Of a stretch of 64,000 nt of DNA, positions 34,029 through 44,381 are shown piece after piece (position 1 is the first letter of the stretch; each line of letters opens with the position of its first letter). The notes under the pieces were generated by a model that saw only the letters and a list, made by a program, of their open reading frames with translations, was not told the DNA's origin and searched no databases. The position numbers and the translations under genes are program-made. The stretch covers positions 1-64,000 of the forward strand of contig NZ_DIXC01000042.1 of the NCBI RefSeq assembly GCF_002435945.1, written 5' to 3'. This DNA comes from Mesotoga sp. UBA6090 (lineage in GTDB: Bacteria; Thermotogota; Thermotogae; Petrotogales; Kosmotogaceae).

Positions 34029-35945
34029 CTATTGAAGTGGCACTCTTGAACGATCCGCGGTTTCATTCGTTTGTATCTTGATCTTGAAGGTTCCTACCAG
34101 CTGATCATTCGATGCGTCCTCACTGTAGTAAAACTCTAGTAAAGATTCTCCTAATTCGGTAGGTCTCAAGTGGAATACTGAATACGAGACTTGCGAGTAC
34201 TCAGCTTCATAAGGGTTCTGAATAAGCTGAAATTTCGTATCCATTGAAGAGATTCTCCACCCACTATCTGTGGCAAGGGCCTTCTTAAGCCTTATTATCA
34301 AGGTCTGATGGATTCCAATTTCAATTGCTCTACCATTATCTGAGTCCTGAATAATGAAAACTTCCTTAAAAGGCTCGGTAACGATCAATGCGGCTTCGAA
34401 GGTTTTTTCCGGGGGTATGTCGTCCCATGGGCTTCCGTAAGCAAATTCAAGAGTAGCCTCTCCGTAGTTCATTCCTTCAAAGTAGTAGATCTGCTCAATC
34501 TTTTTTGCCAGACCAGAAGAGTCTTCAAAGACTCTAGTTTCACTTTCCTTCGGCTGCCGAACAATCCCAGGAGTTGTCAATGCTATACGCCAGCTGAGGC
34601 TGGAACTGACTGTAGATTCGAGAACTACTTCGATCGGTTCATTAAGCCCAACAATGAAAGTCTTTCCCGAGTCTGACGCGTGAATGATAAGGGGTTCAAC
34701 GAAATACTCCTCAACCTGAACAAGCATAGAACAGCTTTTTATTGGAACAATGTCCCATGAAGAACCAAAAGAAAAGACTAGAGGAGAAGACCCTGAACCA
34801 ACGACTCTGAAGCCGAAAATATCATAGCCGCTACCGGATTCTTTTGGTTCTTCATAAAATGGATCCGAAATGAGTCTCAATACGTCTTCTTCGAAACTTT
34901 CCACCCTCCAGAAGTAGCCGGCGCCTGGATTTGAAGGAAGCATAACAGTAAAATCGTCTCCAACTTGCATGTCCAGAGTCCTTCCCGAGTCTTGTAGCCT
35001 GAAAATTCTTTCGCCAGGCGTCTCCGATAGGACATCACTGTTGGTCTCATCTTTTAGATTATTTTCTACAGCCTCTTCTACTCTTCTGTGAAAATCCTCG
35101 ACAATCAATTTGAAGGCAGTGGTCTCTTCAATCATTGGAAAGTGCCCACTGTTCATAAAGGTAACAAATTCACTTTCGAAGGTTCCTACCTGATAGGTCG
35201 CTGTGTGAATAACGCCTGGAAAACTTTCCAGTCCGGCGCAGACGAGAACAGGCACATTAATATCGGGGAGTCCGCAAGATAAGTCAAACCCACGCAGTTT
35301 TCCGTTAATGAAGGTTGGATCATCACCCCAGAAGAGATTGTATGTATCCATGTTAATCAAATTCTTAGCGATTGAGGACCCTCTTTCAGGCTCGGAAGAA
35401 TTGCCAAACAACAGTTCAAACTTGTCAAGATCTTTCGTCGACTCTTGGACTCTAGCTTCGAACAAAGCTGAATCGATTGCCGGAAAGTTTAGTCTAGGGT
35501 TAACAATCACAAGACTAAGTAGTCCGGGAGGATTTGTGAGAGCTAATCCTGCGGCAACTGCGCTCCCAAAACCATGGCCAATCAAATGAAATGAATCAAT
35601 ATTCAGTGAGTAAATCAGCGCGGCGAGTTCCGAAATATAATATTGGAAAGTAATATCTAATGAGGATAAGTTCTGGGACATTCCGCTCCCTAACTGATCG
35701 TACCTCAGAGACTTTCCATGACTAAAAACACCTTTCATATAAGAGCTGTCAAGACCAGGTCCGTCGCCAACAATTACGATAAATTCACCTTCTGCCTCCT
35801 CCACTTCATAATAGATTTTGTTCCCGTTGAACAATATCTGTCCTTCATATGGTAGGCAGACTGTTGACGCAAACAATAGCACTACAGCAAAGGCAATTCC
35901 TAAACGGGACACGCCAATCAAGTGGTTGTCACTAATCTTTCCCAT
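34029..35945 (-). CDS. Inactive alpha/beta hydrolase fused to three chagasin-like domains
   Basis: 638 residues with a signal anchor (12-30). Residues about 35-290 are an alpha/beta hydrolase of the proline-iminopeptidase type, but the nucleophile elbow reads HLIGHGFGSA: the Ser position is Gly125, so catalysis is unlikely. NSGHFPMIEE keeps the His. Residues about 320-415 form an inhibitor I42 (chagasin) domain with its LPSNPGAGYFWRV loop. Two further, more divergent copies follow (about 425-525 with SSSLSWRI, and 535-630 with ATDSGWRI). Chagasins block papain-like proteases; one such protease is encoded at the end of this window. ATG 35945 follows GAGGAG. Confidence 0.75.
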   Translation of the reverse strand: MGKISDNHLIGVSRLGIAFAVVLLFASTVCLPYEGQILFNGNKIYYEVEEAEGEFIVIVGDGPGLDSSYMKGVFSHGKSLRYDQLGSGMSQNLSSLDITFQYYISELAALIYSLNIDSFHLIGHGFGSAVAAGLALTNPPGLLSLVIVNPRLNFPAIDSALFEARVQESTKDLDKFELLFGNSSEPERGSSIAKNLINMDTYNLFWGDDPTFINGKLRGFDLSCGLPDINVPVLVCAGLESFPGVIHTATYQVGTFESEFVTFMNSGHFPMIEETTAFKLIVEDFHRRVEEAVENNLKDETNSDVLSETPGERIFRLQDSGRTLDMQVGDDFTVMLPSNPGAGYFWRVESFEEDVLRLISDPFYEEPKESGSGYDIFGFRVVGSGSSPLVFSFGSSWDIVPIKSCSMLVQVEEYFVEPLIIHASDSGKTFIVGLNEPIEVVLESTVSSSLSWRIALTTPGIVRQPKESETRVFEDSSGLAKKIEQIYYFEGMNYGEATLEFAYGSPWDDIPPEKTFEAALIVTEPFKEVFIIQDSDNGRAIEIGIHQTLIIRLKKALATDSGWRISSMDTKFQLIQNPYEAEYSQVSYSVFHLRPTELGESLLEFYYSEDASNDQLVGTFKIKIQTNETADRSRVPLQ

Positions 35946-36045
35946 TTTTCGATCTCCTCATGAAACAGTCAGAAGCTCTCTAAGCAACCTTTCTAAATCG
36001 CTTGATGATGAACGCAAACGACAATTAGACTCCTGAAAGGAGTTT

Positions 36046-37911
36046 CTAGTGGACATGAAGCCATACACACATCGGTGAATTTCCTCTGTTATTCCACGCG
36101 TAGTAGGGAATGAGAGAAAATCTAACATTCTTGCCCTTGCTCTTGACTGAACCAAGAGAATTGTATAGCTTCTTATCCCAGTCATCAAGATCATAAGCTA
36201 TTCCCTTACCACTTATAACAACTGGATTCCCATCCAGAGCGTCACTCTCGGATAGTTCGAAGTTTCTTTTCGAAGGAACCGATAACGTTCGTACATCAAA
36301 AGAAGGGTTGTCTACGCCTTCTGCACAATATATTAGCGGACCTCTTTGGATGGCCACCTTATCAGTATTCTCTCTCAAAAGCGGATTTGCTGTCATCATT
36401 CGGATTCGCATCCGAAGTGTCAGTGAAACTTCAGTCTTGCCCTTCCAGTTTCCTTCAAGTCTGACAAATCCCTTTTCCGGTCTTATCTTTTGCTTCACGC
36501 CATCAACTTGAAGGTCGAAATCCCCATCCGTCCATTCTGGAATTCTCAGGAGAATGGAGAGATCTGTAACAAGATCTGTAGAAATCACGAGATTCACTTC
36601 TTCAGAATGAGGATAGGCTGTCTTTTGAACGATTGACACCTCTCCGCCTCTGAAAGGAATGGACGCTCTACTTGCTTCATAGAAATTGACTCTTATCTCA
36701 TCGAGTGTTGTACCGTAAAGATAACCACCGAATGAGGTTAGAAGCCTGGCAATGTTCGGAGGACAACAGGCACACTCAAACCATTCCTCTCTGTAGTGGT
36801 TACCGACATCTTCAAGTGGGTTGACATAGAAGTAGCGTCTCCCGTCAAGAGAGATTCCCGACAAGACACTATTATATAAAGACCTTTCTAGTACATCGAG
36901 GTACTTCGCATCACCAGCGATCATATACATTCGCCAGTTCCAGAAAACATTTGCAATCGCGGCACATGATTCGGAATAGGCTCTCCTGCTTGGCAGTTCA
37001 TATGCTTCTCCGAAAGCCTCTCCTTCATATCTTGATCCAGCTCCGCCCGTAATGTACATTTTTCTTGATGTCAGATCTATCCACAGCCTCTCGAGAACGG
37101 CGAGAAGTGTTTCGTCGCCTGTTTCGAGAAATACGTCGGCTGCTCCTGTCAGCAAATAAAGCATTCTAACCGCGTGCCCCGCAAGTTCCTTAAGGTCTCT
37201 GAAAGATACGTGGTCGATATGGTATTCATCTCCACCGACGTAACCCTTTCCTCGATTGTCAATGAGCCTTTGGGCAAATTCCAGATAATTGCGATTACCG
37301 GTCTCACGGTGCAGTTCGACCATTGCCATTTCCAGTTCCGGATGTCCGGTAGTCACCTCACAGTCATCATCGGGAAAAGTTTTCAGGATGTTGTCGGCCA
37401 CACGCACACATGCGTTGAAGAGAGACTCATTGCCGGTAACTCTTTTGTAGGCTATTCCTGCCTGAATAAGATGACCTACGCAGTAGAACTCATGCTTACT
37501 CTTCAAGTCTTTCCATTTCTCCGAAGCTCTTTTGCCTGTAAAGTAAGTATTAACGTAACCTCCTTCACTTTTCTTCTGAACACTCTCTATAAGGGTTATC
37601 AAAGAGTCTATTCTTGTCCTAATCTCGGAATCCTCGTTATACGCAAGTGAATACGAGGCCGCTTCTATCCACTTATAAATATCGGAATCATTGAAAAACC
37701 AGCCTGTGAAATCTCCTTCAATGCTTCCTATAGCCTTTCTGAAGTTATCAATTCTGCCGCTAGATTCAAGATACTCATATTGAAGAGCGAGACTGGTCGA
37801 TTTCATTAGATCTTGATATCTTCTTACAAACCCTTCCAGCTCGACTCTTTCAATTGCTATAGGTCTCACCTGTGCTCTTGGTGACCGTGACGTGTCATTA
37901 ACGAAAGTCAC
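36046..37911 (-). CDS. GH127 beta-L-arabinofuranosidase (DUF1680)
   Basis: 621 residues. GH127 enzymes use a zinc-bound cysteine nucleophile. The motif SESCAAIANVFWNWRM (near 312) supplies the Glu and first Cys, and EWFECACCPPNIARL (near 378) the paired cysteines, matching the Glu338/Cys340/Cys417/Cys418 set of HypBA1. No signal peptide, so it acts on imported sugars. GTG 37911 is chosen because TTTGGAGGTG lies ahead of it and MTFVNDTS starts the family-like sequence; the frame extended to 38,001 has no site. Divergent from a small DUF3892-like gene. Confidence 0.88.
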   Translation of the reverse strand: MTFVNDTSRSPRAQVRPIAIERVELEGFVRRYQDLMKSTSLALQYEYLESSGRIDNFRKAIGSIEGDFTGWFFNDSDIYKWIEAASYSLAYNEDSEIRTRIDSLITLIESVQKKSEGGYVNTYFTGKRASEKWKDLKSKHEFYCVGHLIQAGIAYKRVTGNESLFNACVRVADNILKTFPDDDCEVTTGHPELEMAMVELHRETGNRNYLEFAQRLIDNRGKGYVGGDEYHIDHVSFRDLKELAGHAVRMLYLLTGAADVFLETGDETLLAVLERLWIDLTSRKMYITGGAGSRYEGEAFGEAYELPSRRAYSESCAAIANVFWNWRMYMIAGDAKYLDVLERSLYNSVLSGISLDGRRYFYVNPLEDVGNHYREEWFECACCPPNIARLLTSFGGYLYGTTLDEIRVNFYEASRASIPFRGGEVSIVQKTAYPHSEEVNLVISTDLVTDLSILLRIPEWTDGDFDLQVDGVKQKIRPEKGFVRLEGNWKGKTEVSLTLRMRIRMMTANPLLRENTDKVAIQRGPLIYCAEGVDNPSFDVRTLSVPSKRNFELSESDALDGNPVVISGKGIAYDLDDWDKKLYNSLGSVKSKGKNVRFSLIPYYAWNNRGNSPMCVWLHVH

Positions 37912-37999
37912 TTTGTTCACCTCCAAAGAAGATCCTCTCTCCTCAAGAGTAGCAGAAATCGTGGAAACTTTTGTATCCTGAAATAGGGAGGTAATGACC

Positions 38000-38320
38000 A
38001 TGTTTGAGAAGATAGATTACTGGATTTCTGCTGCGAGTTATTCAGACAGAAACGGGACCTGGCTAATAGAAGCAGCGCTCATTCATCCGAACATTGGAGA
38101 GACCCATGAATATGGTGAGGAATGGACGCGTGAAGAGATAATTGAAAAGTGTGATGTGTTTGTATTTTGCTTGATCACAAAAGACGAAAAAGGTAACTGG
38201 AAGAGAGGAGATCAGCTGAGAAAAATTGAGACTGATAAAGGGACTTTTGTCAGGGTTGATGGTTTGGAGATGACAGGGGATTATCTTGGTGATATTCCGT
38301 TCTTTGAAGGAGCCAGATAA
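38000..38320 (+). CDS. Small DUF3892-like protein
   Basis: 106 residues, alpha/beta. IDYWISAASYSDRNGTW, a central EEWTREEIIEKCD helix and FVRVDGLEMTGDYLGDIP resemble DUF3892 small proteins, but the match is by eye. No signal peptide. ATG 38000 follows GGGAGG at eight bases. Divergently placed from GH127 with 88 bases between starts. Confidence 0.5.
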   Translation: MFEKIDYWISAASYSDRNGTWLIEAALIHPNIGETHEYGEEWTREEIIEKCDVFVFCLITKDEKGNWKRGDQLRKIETDKGTFVRVDGLEMTGDYLGDIPFFEGAR

Positions 38321-38544
38321 GCTGAATAGAGTTACGAAAAGAACTAAAGCAAATGAATAATTGCATCAAGAAATGATTTTCAAAATCTGTAGAACATGGC
38401 GAAATTCCCGGCATTCGATCTGGGACCTGTTTGTAATAAGCTTCTTTTAAGGATATTCACTGTGATATTATTAAATTTACTATTAGTTCAATTAGTTCGA
38501 TTTCTTATTTAGCGGATCAAAAAACGATGGTTTGGGGGTTTCAA

Positions 38545-39384
38545 ATGAAGCTTAAGATTCTCTTGACGCTTGGTATTGTGTTCTTTATTGCAAGTGCTTT
38601 CGGAGTTGGATCTATAAGATATCTGGTTAGACCCGGAGACAGGCTTTTCAATATCATTAGGGATTACAATTTGAGGATCAGCACCGTGCTGGACTTAAAC
38701 TGCATAGACGATCCTCGCAACCTTGAACCGGGTGAATTCATTTATCTCCCTACAGGAGACGGCTTCTTCTACGAGGTTCAGTACGGTGATTCCATCGATT
38801 ACATTGCCAAACTTTTCTTTGCACTTGCAGAGCATATTATTGCTGCGAACAACTTGAGTTGCAATTCAGTTATTTATCCCGGTCAGAGACTGTTTATTCC
38901 GCTTGAATCAATAAGTGTTTGTAGTAACGCGAATCCCGGCACACAATTTACCTGGCCAGTGTACGGAAAGATTTCTTCAGAGTTTGGTTGGCGGAAGGAT
39001 CCGTTCACAGGAGTTTCTATCTTTCATTCAGGTATGGACATAGCAGTTCAGCGAGATGCTCCCGTGTTTGCTGCAAAGGAAGGAACGGTAATTGAGGCGC
39101 AGGAAAACGGCGGATATGGGCTGAATATAGTAATCCAACACCATGACGGCACCAAAACGAGGTATGCTCACCTGAATCATATCAGTGTCTATGTTGGGCA
39201 AAGAGTTTTAAGGGGAGAGTTGGTCGGGAGAGTGGGAGAGACGGGGAGGTCAACAGGGCCTCATCTTCACTTTGAGATTATCGATTCGAGAGATCAATGT
39301 AGAGATCCAAGAAGCTATCTTACGGGATCCAATTACATGTACGTCAGAAGAGAAACCGATAGCCTCGGCGTTGGGGGTAGATAG
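38545..39384 (+). CDS. LysM-LysM-M23 peptidoglycan endopeptidase
   Basis: 279 residues with signal peptide (1-20). Two LysM domains follow: YLVRPGDRLFNIIRDYN and YEVQYGDSIDYIAKLFF. The C-terminal M23 domain shows SEFGWRKDPFTGVSIFHSGMD (H and D ligands), TRYAHLNH and GPHLHFEI, all zinc and catalytic residues present. Cuts or remodels the cell wall, like NlpD/MepM or spore-type M23 proteins. Starts at the ATG heading MKLKILLTLG. Its stop overlaps the start region of lplA. Confidence 0.9.
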   Translation: MKLKILLTLGIVFFIASAFGVGSIRYLVRPGDRLFNIIRDYNLRISTVLDLNCIDDPRNLEPGEFIYLPTGDGFFYEVQYGDSIDYIAKLFFALAEHIIAANNLSCNSVIYPGQRLFIPLESISVCSNANPGTQFTWPVYGKISSEFGWRKDPFTGVSIFHSGMDIAVQRDAPVFAAKEGTVIEAQENGGYGLNIVIQHHDGTKTRYAHLNHISVYVGQRVLRGELVGRVGETGRSTGPHLHFEIIDSRDQCRDPRSYLTGSNYMYVRRETDSLGVGGR

Positions 39385-40372
39385 TATACACAACACTGCG
39401 TTCATTGAGTCAAACTCTTATGATCCTTGGTTGAATCTGGCCGTCGAAGAATATCTTTTGAATTCGTTTGCCGGTGAGAGCATCGTTCTCTACCTATGGC
39501 AAAACGAAAACACGGTCGTTATCGGCAGAAATCAAAATGCGTGGGAAGAGTGCAGACTTGACAACCTTGAAAGGGATAACGGAAAACTGGCAAGAAGGCT
39601 TTCGGGGGGCGGGGCTGTCTTTCACGATCTTGGAAACTTGAACTTCACCTTTCTATTGCCTAAGAGAGAGTATAACCTTCACAGGCAACTCTCGGTAATT
39701 GTGGACGCCGTTAAGGAAATCGGTATCGAGGCCCATTTTAGCGGTCGAAATGACATACTGGCCGAGGGGAGAAAATTCTCCGGAAACGCCTTTTATCATG
39801 GACAGTACGCATCCTATCATCACGGCACAATTCTGATCGACGTAGACACAGGAAAACTATCTGAATATCTGAACGTTTCCAAAGCAAAGATAGAATCAAA
39901 AGGCGTGAAGTCGGTCGTATCAAGGGTTGTGAATCTTAGAGAGTTGAAACCTGACCTGACAATTGAAAAAATGAAAAAGGCAATGTACATGGGTTTTATC
40001 GAAGAATACGGTCACATAGACAATGTTCTTGACTTTGAAAGACTGGCGGAGTTAGCAGATGTCACGAAACTCTTCGATAAGTATTCCTCAAAAGAATGGC
40101 TTCTTGGAAGGAGTCCGGAATTCAATTTCAGAATCAGTAATAGGTTTCCCTGGGGAGGAATAGAGTTGTTATTTACATCCAGAAAGGGGACAGTTGTTGA
40201 TGTTGCGATCTACTCTGACTCGATGGATGTTGATTTCATTGAGCATTTGAGACAAGGCCTCACGGGAGTTGATTTTTCTAAACCAAGTATTTTAGAAGCG
40301 CTTCATAATCTCCCAAAATGCGTTGAGAGAGACGATATTATTGATTGGCTACATAGAACAGATCTTAATTAA
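39371..40372 (+). CDS. lplA: Lipoate-protein ligase A
   Basis: 333 residues from TTG 39371. Family motifs: WQNENTVVIGRNQNAWEEC, RRLSGGGAVFHDLGNLNFTF and RKFSGNAFYHG, with the lipoate-binding lysine in the last block. Adds lipoate from the medium to E2 or GcvH proteins using ATP. The C-terminal accessory domain (about 250-333) is present. The start is uncertain; the candidate TTG overlaps the M23 stop. Confidence 0.88.
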   Translation: MGVDSIHNTAFIESNSYDPWLNLAVEEYLLNSFAGESIVLYLWQNENTVVIGRNQNAWEECRLDNLERDNGKLARRLSGGGAVFHDLGNLNFTFLLPKREYNLHRQLSVIVDAVKEIGIEAHFSGRNDILAEGRKFSGNAFYHGQYASYHHGTILIDVDTGKLSEYLNVSKAKIESKGVKSVVSRVVNLRELKPDLTIEKMKKAMYMGFIEEYGHIDNVLDFERLAELADVTKLFDKYSSKEWLLGRSPEFNFRISNRFPWGGIELLFTSRKGTVVDVAIYSDSMDVDFIEHLRQGLTGVDFSKPSILEALHNLPKCVERDDIIDWLHRTDLN

Positions 40373-40758
40373 GAGCTAAGTCTGAAATTAAACATAGACG
40401 CCGATCTGTGAGGTAGTTCAAAAGAGATGACTTGCCTTTATTGAGCTTCGTGAATTTCCGACCTCTATTGGTAACTTTCATAGAGTAAGCCATTCCCTTG
40501 CAAACAAATAGATTTACGCTTAACGCTAGGAGACTGCAAGTTACCTCCTCGATGTTCTGAAGCCCCTACTGTTATTCAGTCAAGAGGAAACCTGTAAGCT
40601 TGCGGACAGTGGTATCTATTTGCCAAATTGAAAAGTCAGATCTGTGAAAGCTTTGGGAAGATGTTCTATAATATAGTTGAAGACTTCGGTCTCACTTGGT
40701 TTTTTTATGTAATGCTAGATATATCAAGAAACAATTCGAGGATTACAGGAGGTCTAAA
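40373..40758 (+). promoter_or_regulatory. Long upstream region of the PFOR gene
   Basis: 386 bases with no gene. TATAAT (40,667-40,672) sits 87 bases before the start with a weak TGTGAA at the -35 position. The length of leader allows regulation, but I see no recognisable riboswitch. Confidence 0.4.
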
Positions 40759-43700
40759 ATGGCACGAGTAATGAAGACAATGGACGGTAACACTGCCGCC
40801 GCCCATGTTGCTTATGCTTTCACGGAAGTTGCAGCTATTTACCCTATTACCCCTTCCTCATCAATGGCGGAGCTTGCGGATGCATGGGCAGCAAATGGAA
40901 TGAAGAATATCTTTGGACGACCAGTTGACGTAATAGAAATGCAATCAGAGGCCGGTGCAGCCGGTGCAGTTCACGGATCACTTGTTGCAGGCGCTCTTAC
41001 AACTACATTCACAGCGTCGCAGGGATTATTATTGATGATTCCGAACATGTATAAGATTGCTGGAGAACTCTTGCCCGGTGTCTTCCACGTCAGTGCTAGA
41101 GCAGTTGCCGGCCACGCTCTTTCGATTTTTGGAGACCACTCTGACGTTATGGCTACAAGACAGACTGGATTTGCTCTTTTGGCCTCGGGAAGTGTTCAGG
41201 AAGTAATGGATCTCGCATCTGTGGCTCATCTCTCGGCGATTAAGTCAAGAGTTCCTTTCCTTCATTTCTTTGACGGATTTAGAACATCGAGTGAAGTGCA
41301 GAAGATTGAAGTTGTGGATTATGATGACCTTAAAGGACTTCTCGACTATGAAGCGCTAAAGGAGTTCAAAGACAGGGCTTTGAATCCCGATCATCCAAAG
41401 ACAATGGGAACGGCACAGAATCCCGATATCTACTTCCAGGCGAAGGAAGCTTCAAACAGCTTCTATGATGCAGTTCCAGAGATCGTTGCAGAATATATGA
41501 AGGAGATCTCTAAGCTAACCGGCAGAGAGTACAAGCCTTTTGTCTACTACGGTGATTCCGATGCGGAGCACGTGATTATTGCTATGGGTTCTGTCACCGA
41601 TACGATAGAGGAAACCATTGATTACCTGATGAAGAAGGGTGAAAAGGTTGGAGTCATCAAGGTTCATCTCTACAGACCGTTCTCAGCAAAGTACTTTCTT
41701 GATGTCCTTCCAAAGTCGGTGAAGAGAATAGCCGTTCTTGATAGAACAAAAGAGCCCGGTTCTCTTGGAGAACCTCTCTACGAAGATGTCAAGACTCTCT
41801 TCTATGGAGATAAGAATGCTCCTGAGATCTTCGGTGGCAGATATGGACTAGGCTCTAAGGATACAACTCCTTCTCAGATAAAGGCCGTATTTGACAATTT
41901 GAAGCGTTCGACACCGAGAGATCACTTTACAATAGGTATTGTTGATGATGTGACCAACACTTCTCTAGAGATCAAGGAGAAGATAAATGCTGCTCCAGAG
42001 GGGACAATACGCTGCAAGTTCTGGGGACTAGGTTCAGACGGCACCGTTGGAGCTAATAAAGATGCAATTAAGATAATCGGCGATCATACCGATATGTATG
42101 CACAAGGATACTTCGCATATGATTCGAAAAAGTCTGGAGGCGTAACGATTTCGCATCTGAGGTTCGGAAAGAAGCCGATAAAGTCTACATACCTCATTGA
42201 TGAAGCTGACTATGTTGCATGCCACAAGCAGTCCTATGTGTATCAGTATGAACTGCTTGAAGGACTTAAGAAAGGTGGAACGTTCGTTCTCAATACTAGT
42301 TGGGATTTTGAAGAGCTCGACAAGAATCTACCTGGGGGCATGAAAAGATACCTTGCTGAAAACGAGATAGAGTTTTACACGATCGATGCTACGAAGATCG
42401 CGATGGAGATAGGGCTTGGTACAAGAATAAATACGATAATGCAGGCTGCCTTTTTCAAACTCGCAAATGTTGTTCCAATAAAAGATGCTATCAAGTATTT
42501 GAAGGACGCAATAGTTAAGTCCTACGGTACCAAAGGCGAGAAAGTTGTACAGATGAACTACAAGGCAGTAGACAGAGGTATTGAAGCATTGAAGAAGATA
42601 GAGATTCCAGAATCCTGGAAGAATGCGAAAGATGAAAAGAGAGAGGAAGAATCTGGAAGACCCGAATTCGTTAAAAACATCGCAGATGTTATGAACAGAC
42701 AGCAGGGAGACAAACTACCAGTTTCTGCCTTTGTTGGGAGAGAAAACGGAGAATTCCCAAACGGTACATCGGCATATGAAAAGCGCGGAATAGCGGTTAT
42801 GATTCCAGAATGGCAGATAGACAATTGTACTCAGTGTAACCAGTGTTCTTATGTCTGTCCTCATGCAGTAATTAGGCCATTCCTGATCAATGATGAAGAA
42901 GAAAACAAGGCTCCCGATTCCTTCGAGACTAAGAAGGCATTGGGTGGAAAAACCTTCGACGGACTGAAGTACAGAATTCAGGTTTCGCCGCTGGACTGCA
43001 CGGGTTGCGGAAACTGCGCAGACATCTGTCCGGCTCCTAAGAAGGCTCTGGTAATGAAGCCTCTCGAGACGCAGATCGAAAGAGAGGTCCCAAACTGGGA
43101 ATTTGCCACTACCGTTTCGGAGAAGAAAGACGTCATGAATGTTGAGACCCTTAAGGGCAGTCAGTTCTCTAAACCTCTTCTCGAATTCTCTGGAGCTTGC
43201 GCGGGTTGTGGAGAGACACCATATGCGAAGTTAGTGACACAATTATTCGGAGATCGGATGCTCATCGCCAACGCAACAGGCTGTTCGTCTATCTGGGGAG
43301 CTTCGGCCCCAGCGACTCCTTATTGCAAGAACAGCGAAGGTAAGGGACCGGCCTGGGCAAACTCTCTCTTCGAAGATAACGCTGAGTATGGATTCGGAAT
43401 GGCAATGGCAATTAATCATGGTAGGAGTAAGCTTGCCGAGATAATGGAGGAGCTTCTGAAGCAAGACATTCCCGAAGACATGAAGGCTCCATTTGAAGCT
43501 TGGCTGGAAGGAAAAGACGACGCGAAGTCTTCAAAGGCAGCAACGCTTGATATCTTGAAAGTTATTTCGAAGGGTTGTAAGAATGACAGGGCAAATGCTC
43601 TTATGAAGGCGATTGAAGAGAGAAAGGATCTACTAATTAAGAAGTCTATTTGGATCTTCGGAGGTGACGGATGGGGCTATGACATTGGATACGGCGGTCT

Positions 43701-44289
43701 TGATCACGTGCTTGCTTCCGGTAAAGATGTGAATGTTCTCGTATTCGACACTGAAGTTTACTCCAATACCGGTGGTCAGTCTTCGAAGTCTACTCCAACG
43801 GCTGCTGTAGCGAAATTTGCCGCTTCAGGAAAGAAAACGAAAAAGAAGGATCTTGGTAGAATGGCAATGACCTATGGCTATGTTTATGTGGCACAAGTCG
43901 CCATGGGAGCAGATAAGAATCAAGTTATGAAGGCTATTACAGAGGCCGAGAAGTATCCTGGTCCATCGCTGGTAATTGCATATTCTCCCTGCATCAATCA
44001 CGGTATCAAGATTGGAATGGGAAAGACTCAAGAGCAAGAAAAGAGAGCGGTTGCAGCAGGTTACTGGCATCTGTACAGATACAACCCCCTCCTGAAGGAA
44101 CAGGGTAAGAATCCCTTTATTCTTGACTCGAAGGAACCAAAAGAGTCATTCATCGATTTCTTGATGGGTGAAGTGAGATACAGCGCTCTCAAATCAACAT
44201 TCCCCGATATTGCCGATGAATTGTTCAAGAAGGCCGAAAGAGACGCTAAGGAGAGATACGAGATTTATAGAAGGCTTGCCTCTGAATAG
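40759..44289 (+). CDS. nifJ: Pyruvate:ferredoxin (flavodoxin) oxidoreductase, single chain
   Basis: 1176 residues, cytoplasmic. It oxidises pyruvate with CoA to acetyl-CoA, CO2 and reduced ferredoxin, the core fermentative step. Domains run in order: pyruvate-binding/TPP pyrimidine (YPITPSSSMAELAD, near 30), PFOR II, the gamma domain, two 4Fe-4S clusters (CTQCNQCSYVCP near 689 and CTGCGNCADICP near 746), and the TPP domain with the extra cluster cysteine CAGCGETPY (near 813) and GDGWGYDIGYGG (near 967), then DTEVYSNTGGQSSKS. ATG 40759 has AGGAGG nine bases upstream; the earlier frame is untranslated. Monocistronic with a terminator. Confidence 0.97.
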   Translation: MARVMKTMDGNTAAAHVAYAFTEVAAIYPITPSSSMAELADAWAANGMKNIFGRPVDVIEMQSEAGAAGAVHGSLVAGALTTTFTASQGLLLMIPNMYKIAGELLPGVFHVSARAVAGHALSIFGDHSDVMATRQTGFALLASGSVQEVMDLASVAHLSAIKSRVPFLHFFDGFRTSSEVQKIEVVDYDDLKGLLDYEALKEFKDRALNPDHPKTMGTAQNPDIYFQAKEASNSFYDAVPEIVAEYMKEISKLTGREYKPFVYYGDSDAEHVIIAMGSVTDTIEETIDYLMKKGEKVGVIKVHLYRPFSAKYFLDVLPKSVKRIAVLDRTKEPGSLGEPLYEDVKTLFYGDKNAPEIFGGRYGLGSKDTTPSQIKAVFDNLKRSTPRDHFTIGIVDDVTNTSLEIKEKINAAPEGTIRCKFWGLGSDGTVGANKDAIKIIGDHTDMYAQGYFAYDSKKSGGVTISHLRFGKKPIKSTYLIDEADYVACHKQSYVYQYELLEGLKKGGTFVLNTSWDFEELDKNLPGGMKRYLAENEIEFYTIDATKIAMEIGLGTRINTIMQAAFFKLANVVPIKDAIKYLKDAIVKSYGTKGEKVVQMNYKAVDRGIEALKKIEIPESWKNAKDEKREEESGRPEFVKNIADVMNRQQGDKLPVSAFVGRENGEFPNGTSAYEKRGIAVMIPEWQIDNCTQCNQCSYVCPHAVIRPFLINDEEENKAPDSFETKKALGGKTFDGLKYRIQVSPLDCTGCGNCADICPAPKKALVMKPLETQIEREVPNWEFATTVSEKKDVMNVETLKGSQFSKPLLEFSGACAGCGETPYAKLVTQLFGDRMLIANATGCSSIWGASAPATPYCKNSEGKGPAWANSLFEDNAEYGFGMAMAINHGRSKLAEIMEELLKQDIPEDMKAPFEAWLEGKDDAKSSKAATLDILKVISKGCKNDRANALMKAIEERKDLLIKKSIWIFGGDGWGYDIGYGGLDHVLASGKDVNVLVFDTEVYSNTGGQSSKSTPTAAVAKFAASGKKTKKKDLGRMAMTYGYVYVAQVAMGADKNQVMKAITEAEKYPGPSLVIAYSPCINHGIKIGMGKTQEQEKRAVAAGYWHLYRYNPLLKEQGKNPFILDSKEPKESFIDFLMGEVRYSALKSTFPDIADELFKKAERDAKERYEIYRRLASE

Positions 44290-44304
44290 AGGATTCTAAA
44301 TGGG

Positions 44305-44331
44305 CGGGTGGGTGATCAACCACCCGTTTCT
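44305..44331 (+). terminator. Terminator after nifJ
   Basis: Stem CGGGTGG/CCACCCG with an eight-base loop, followed by TTTCTT, 15 bases past the stop. Confidence 0.7.
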
Positions 44332-44381
44332 TGAAGAACGTACCAGTCACCTGTACTCAGATTTACTGAAGGAGGTTTCAA

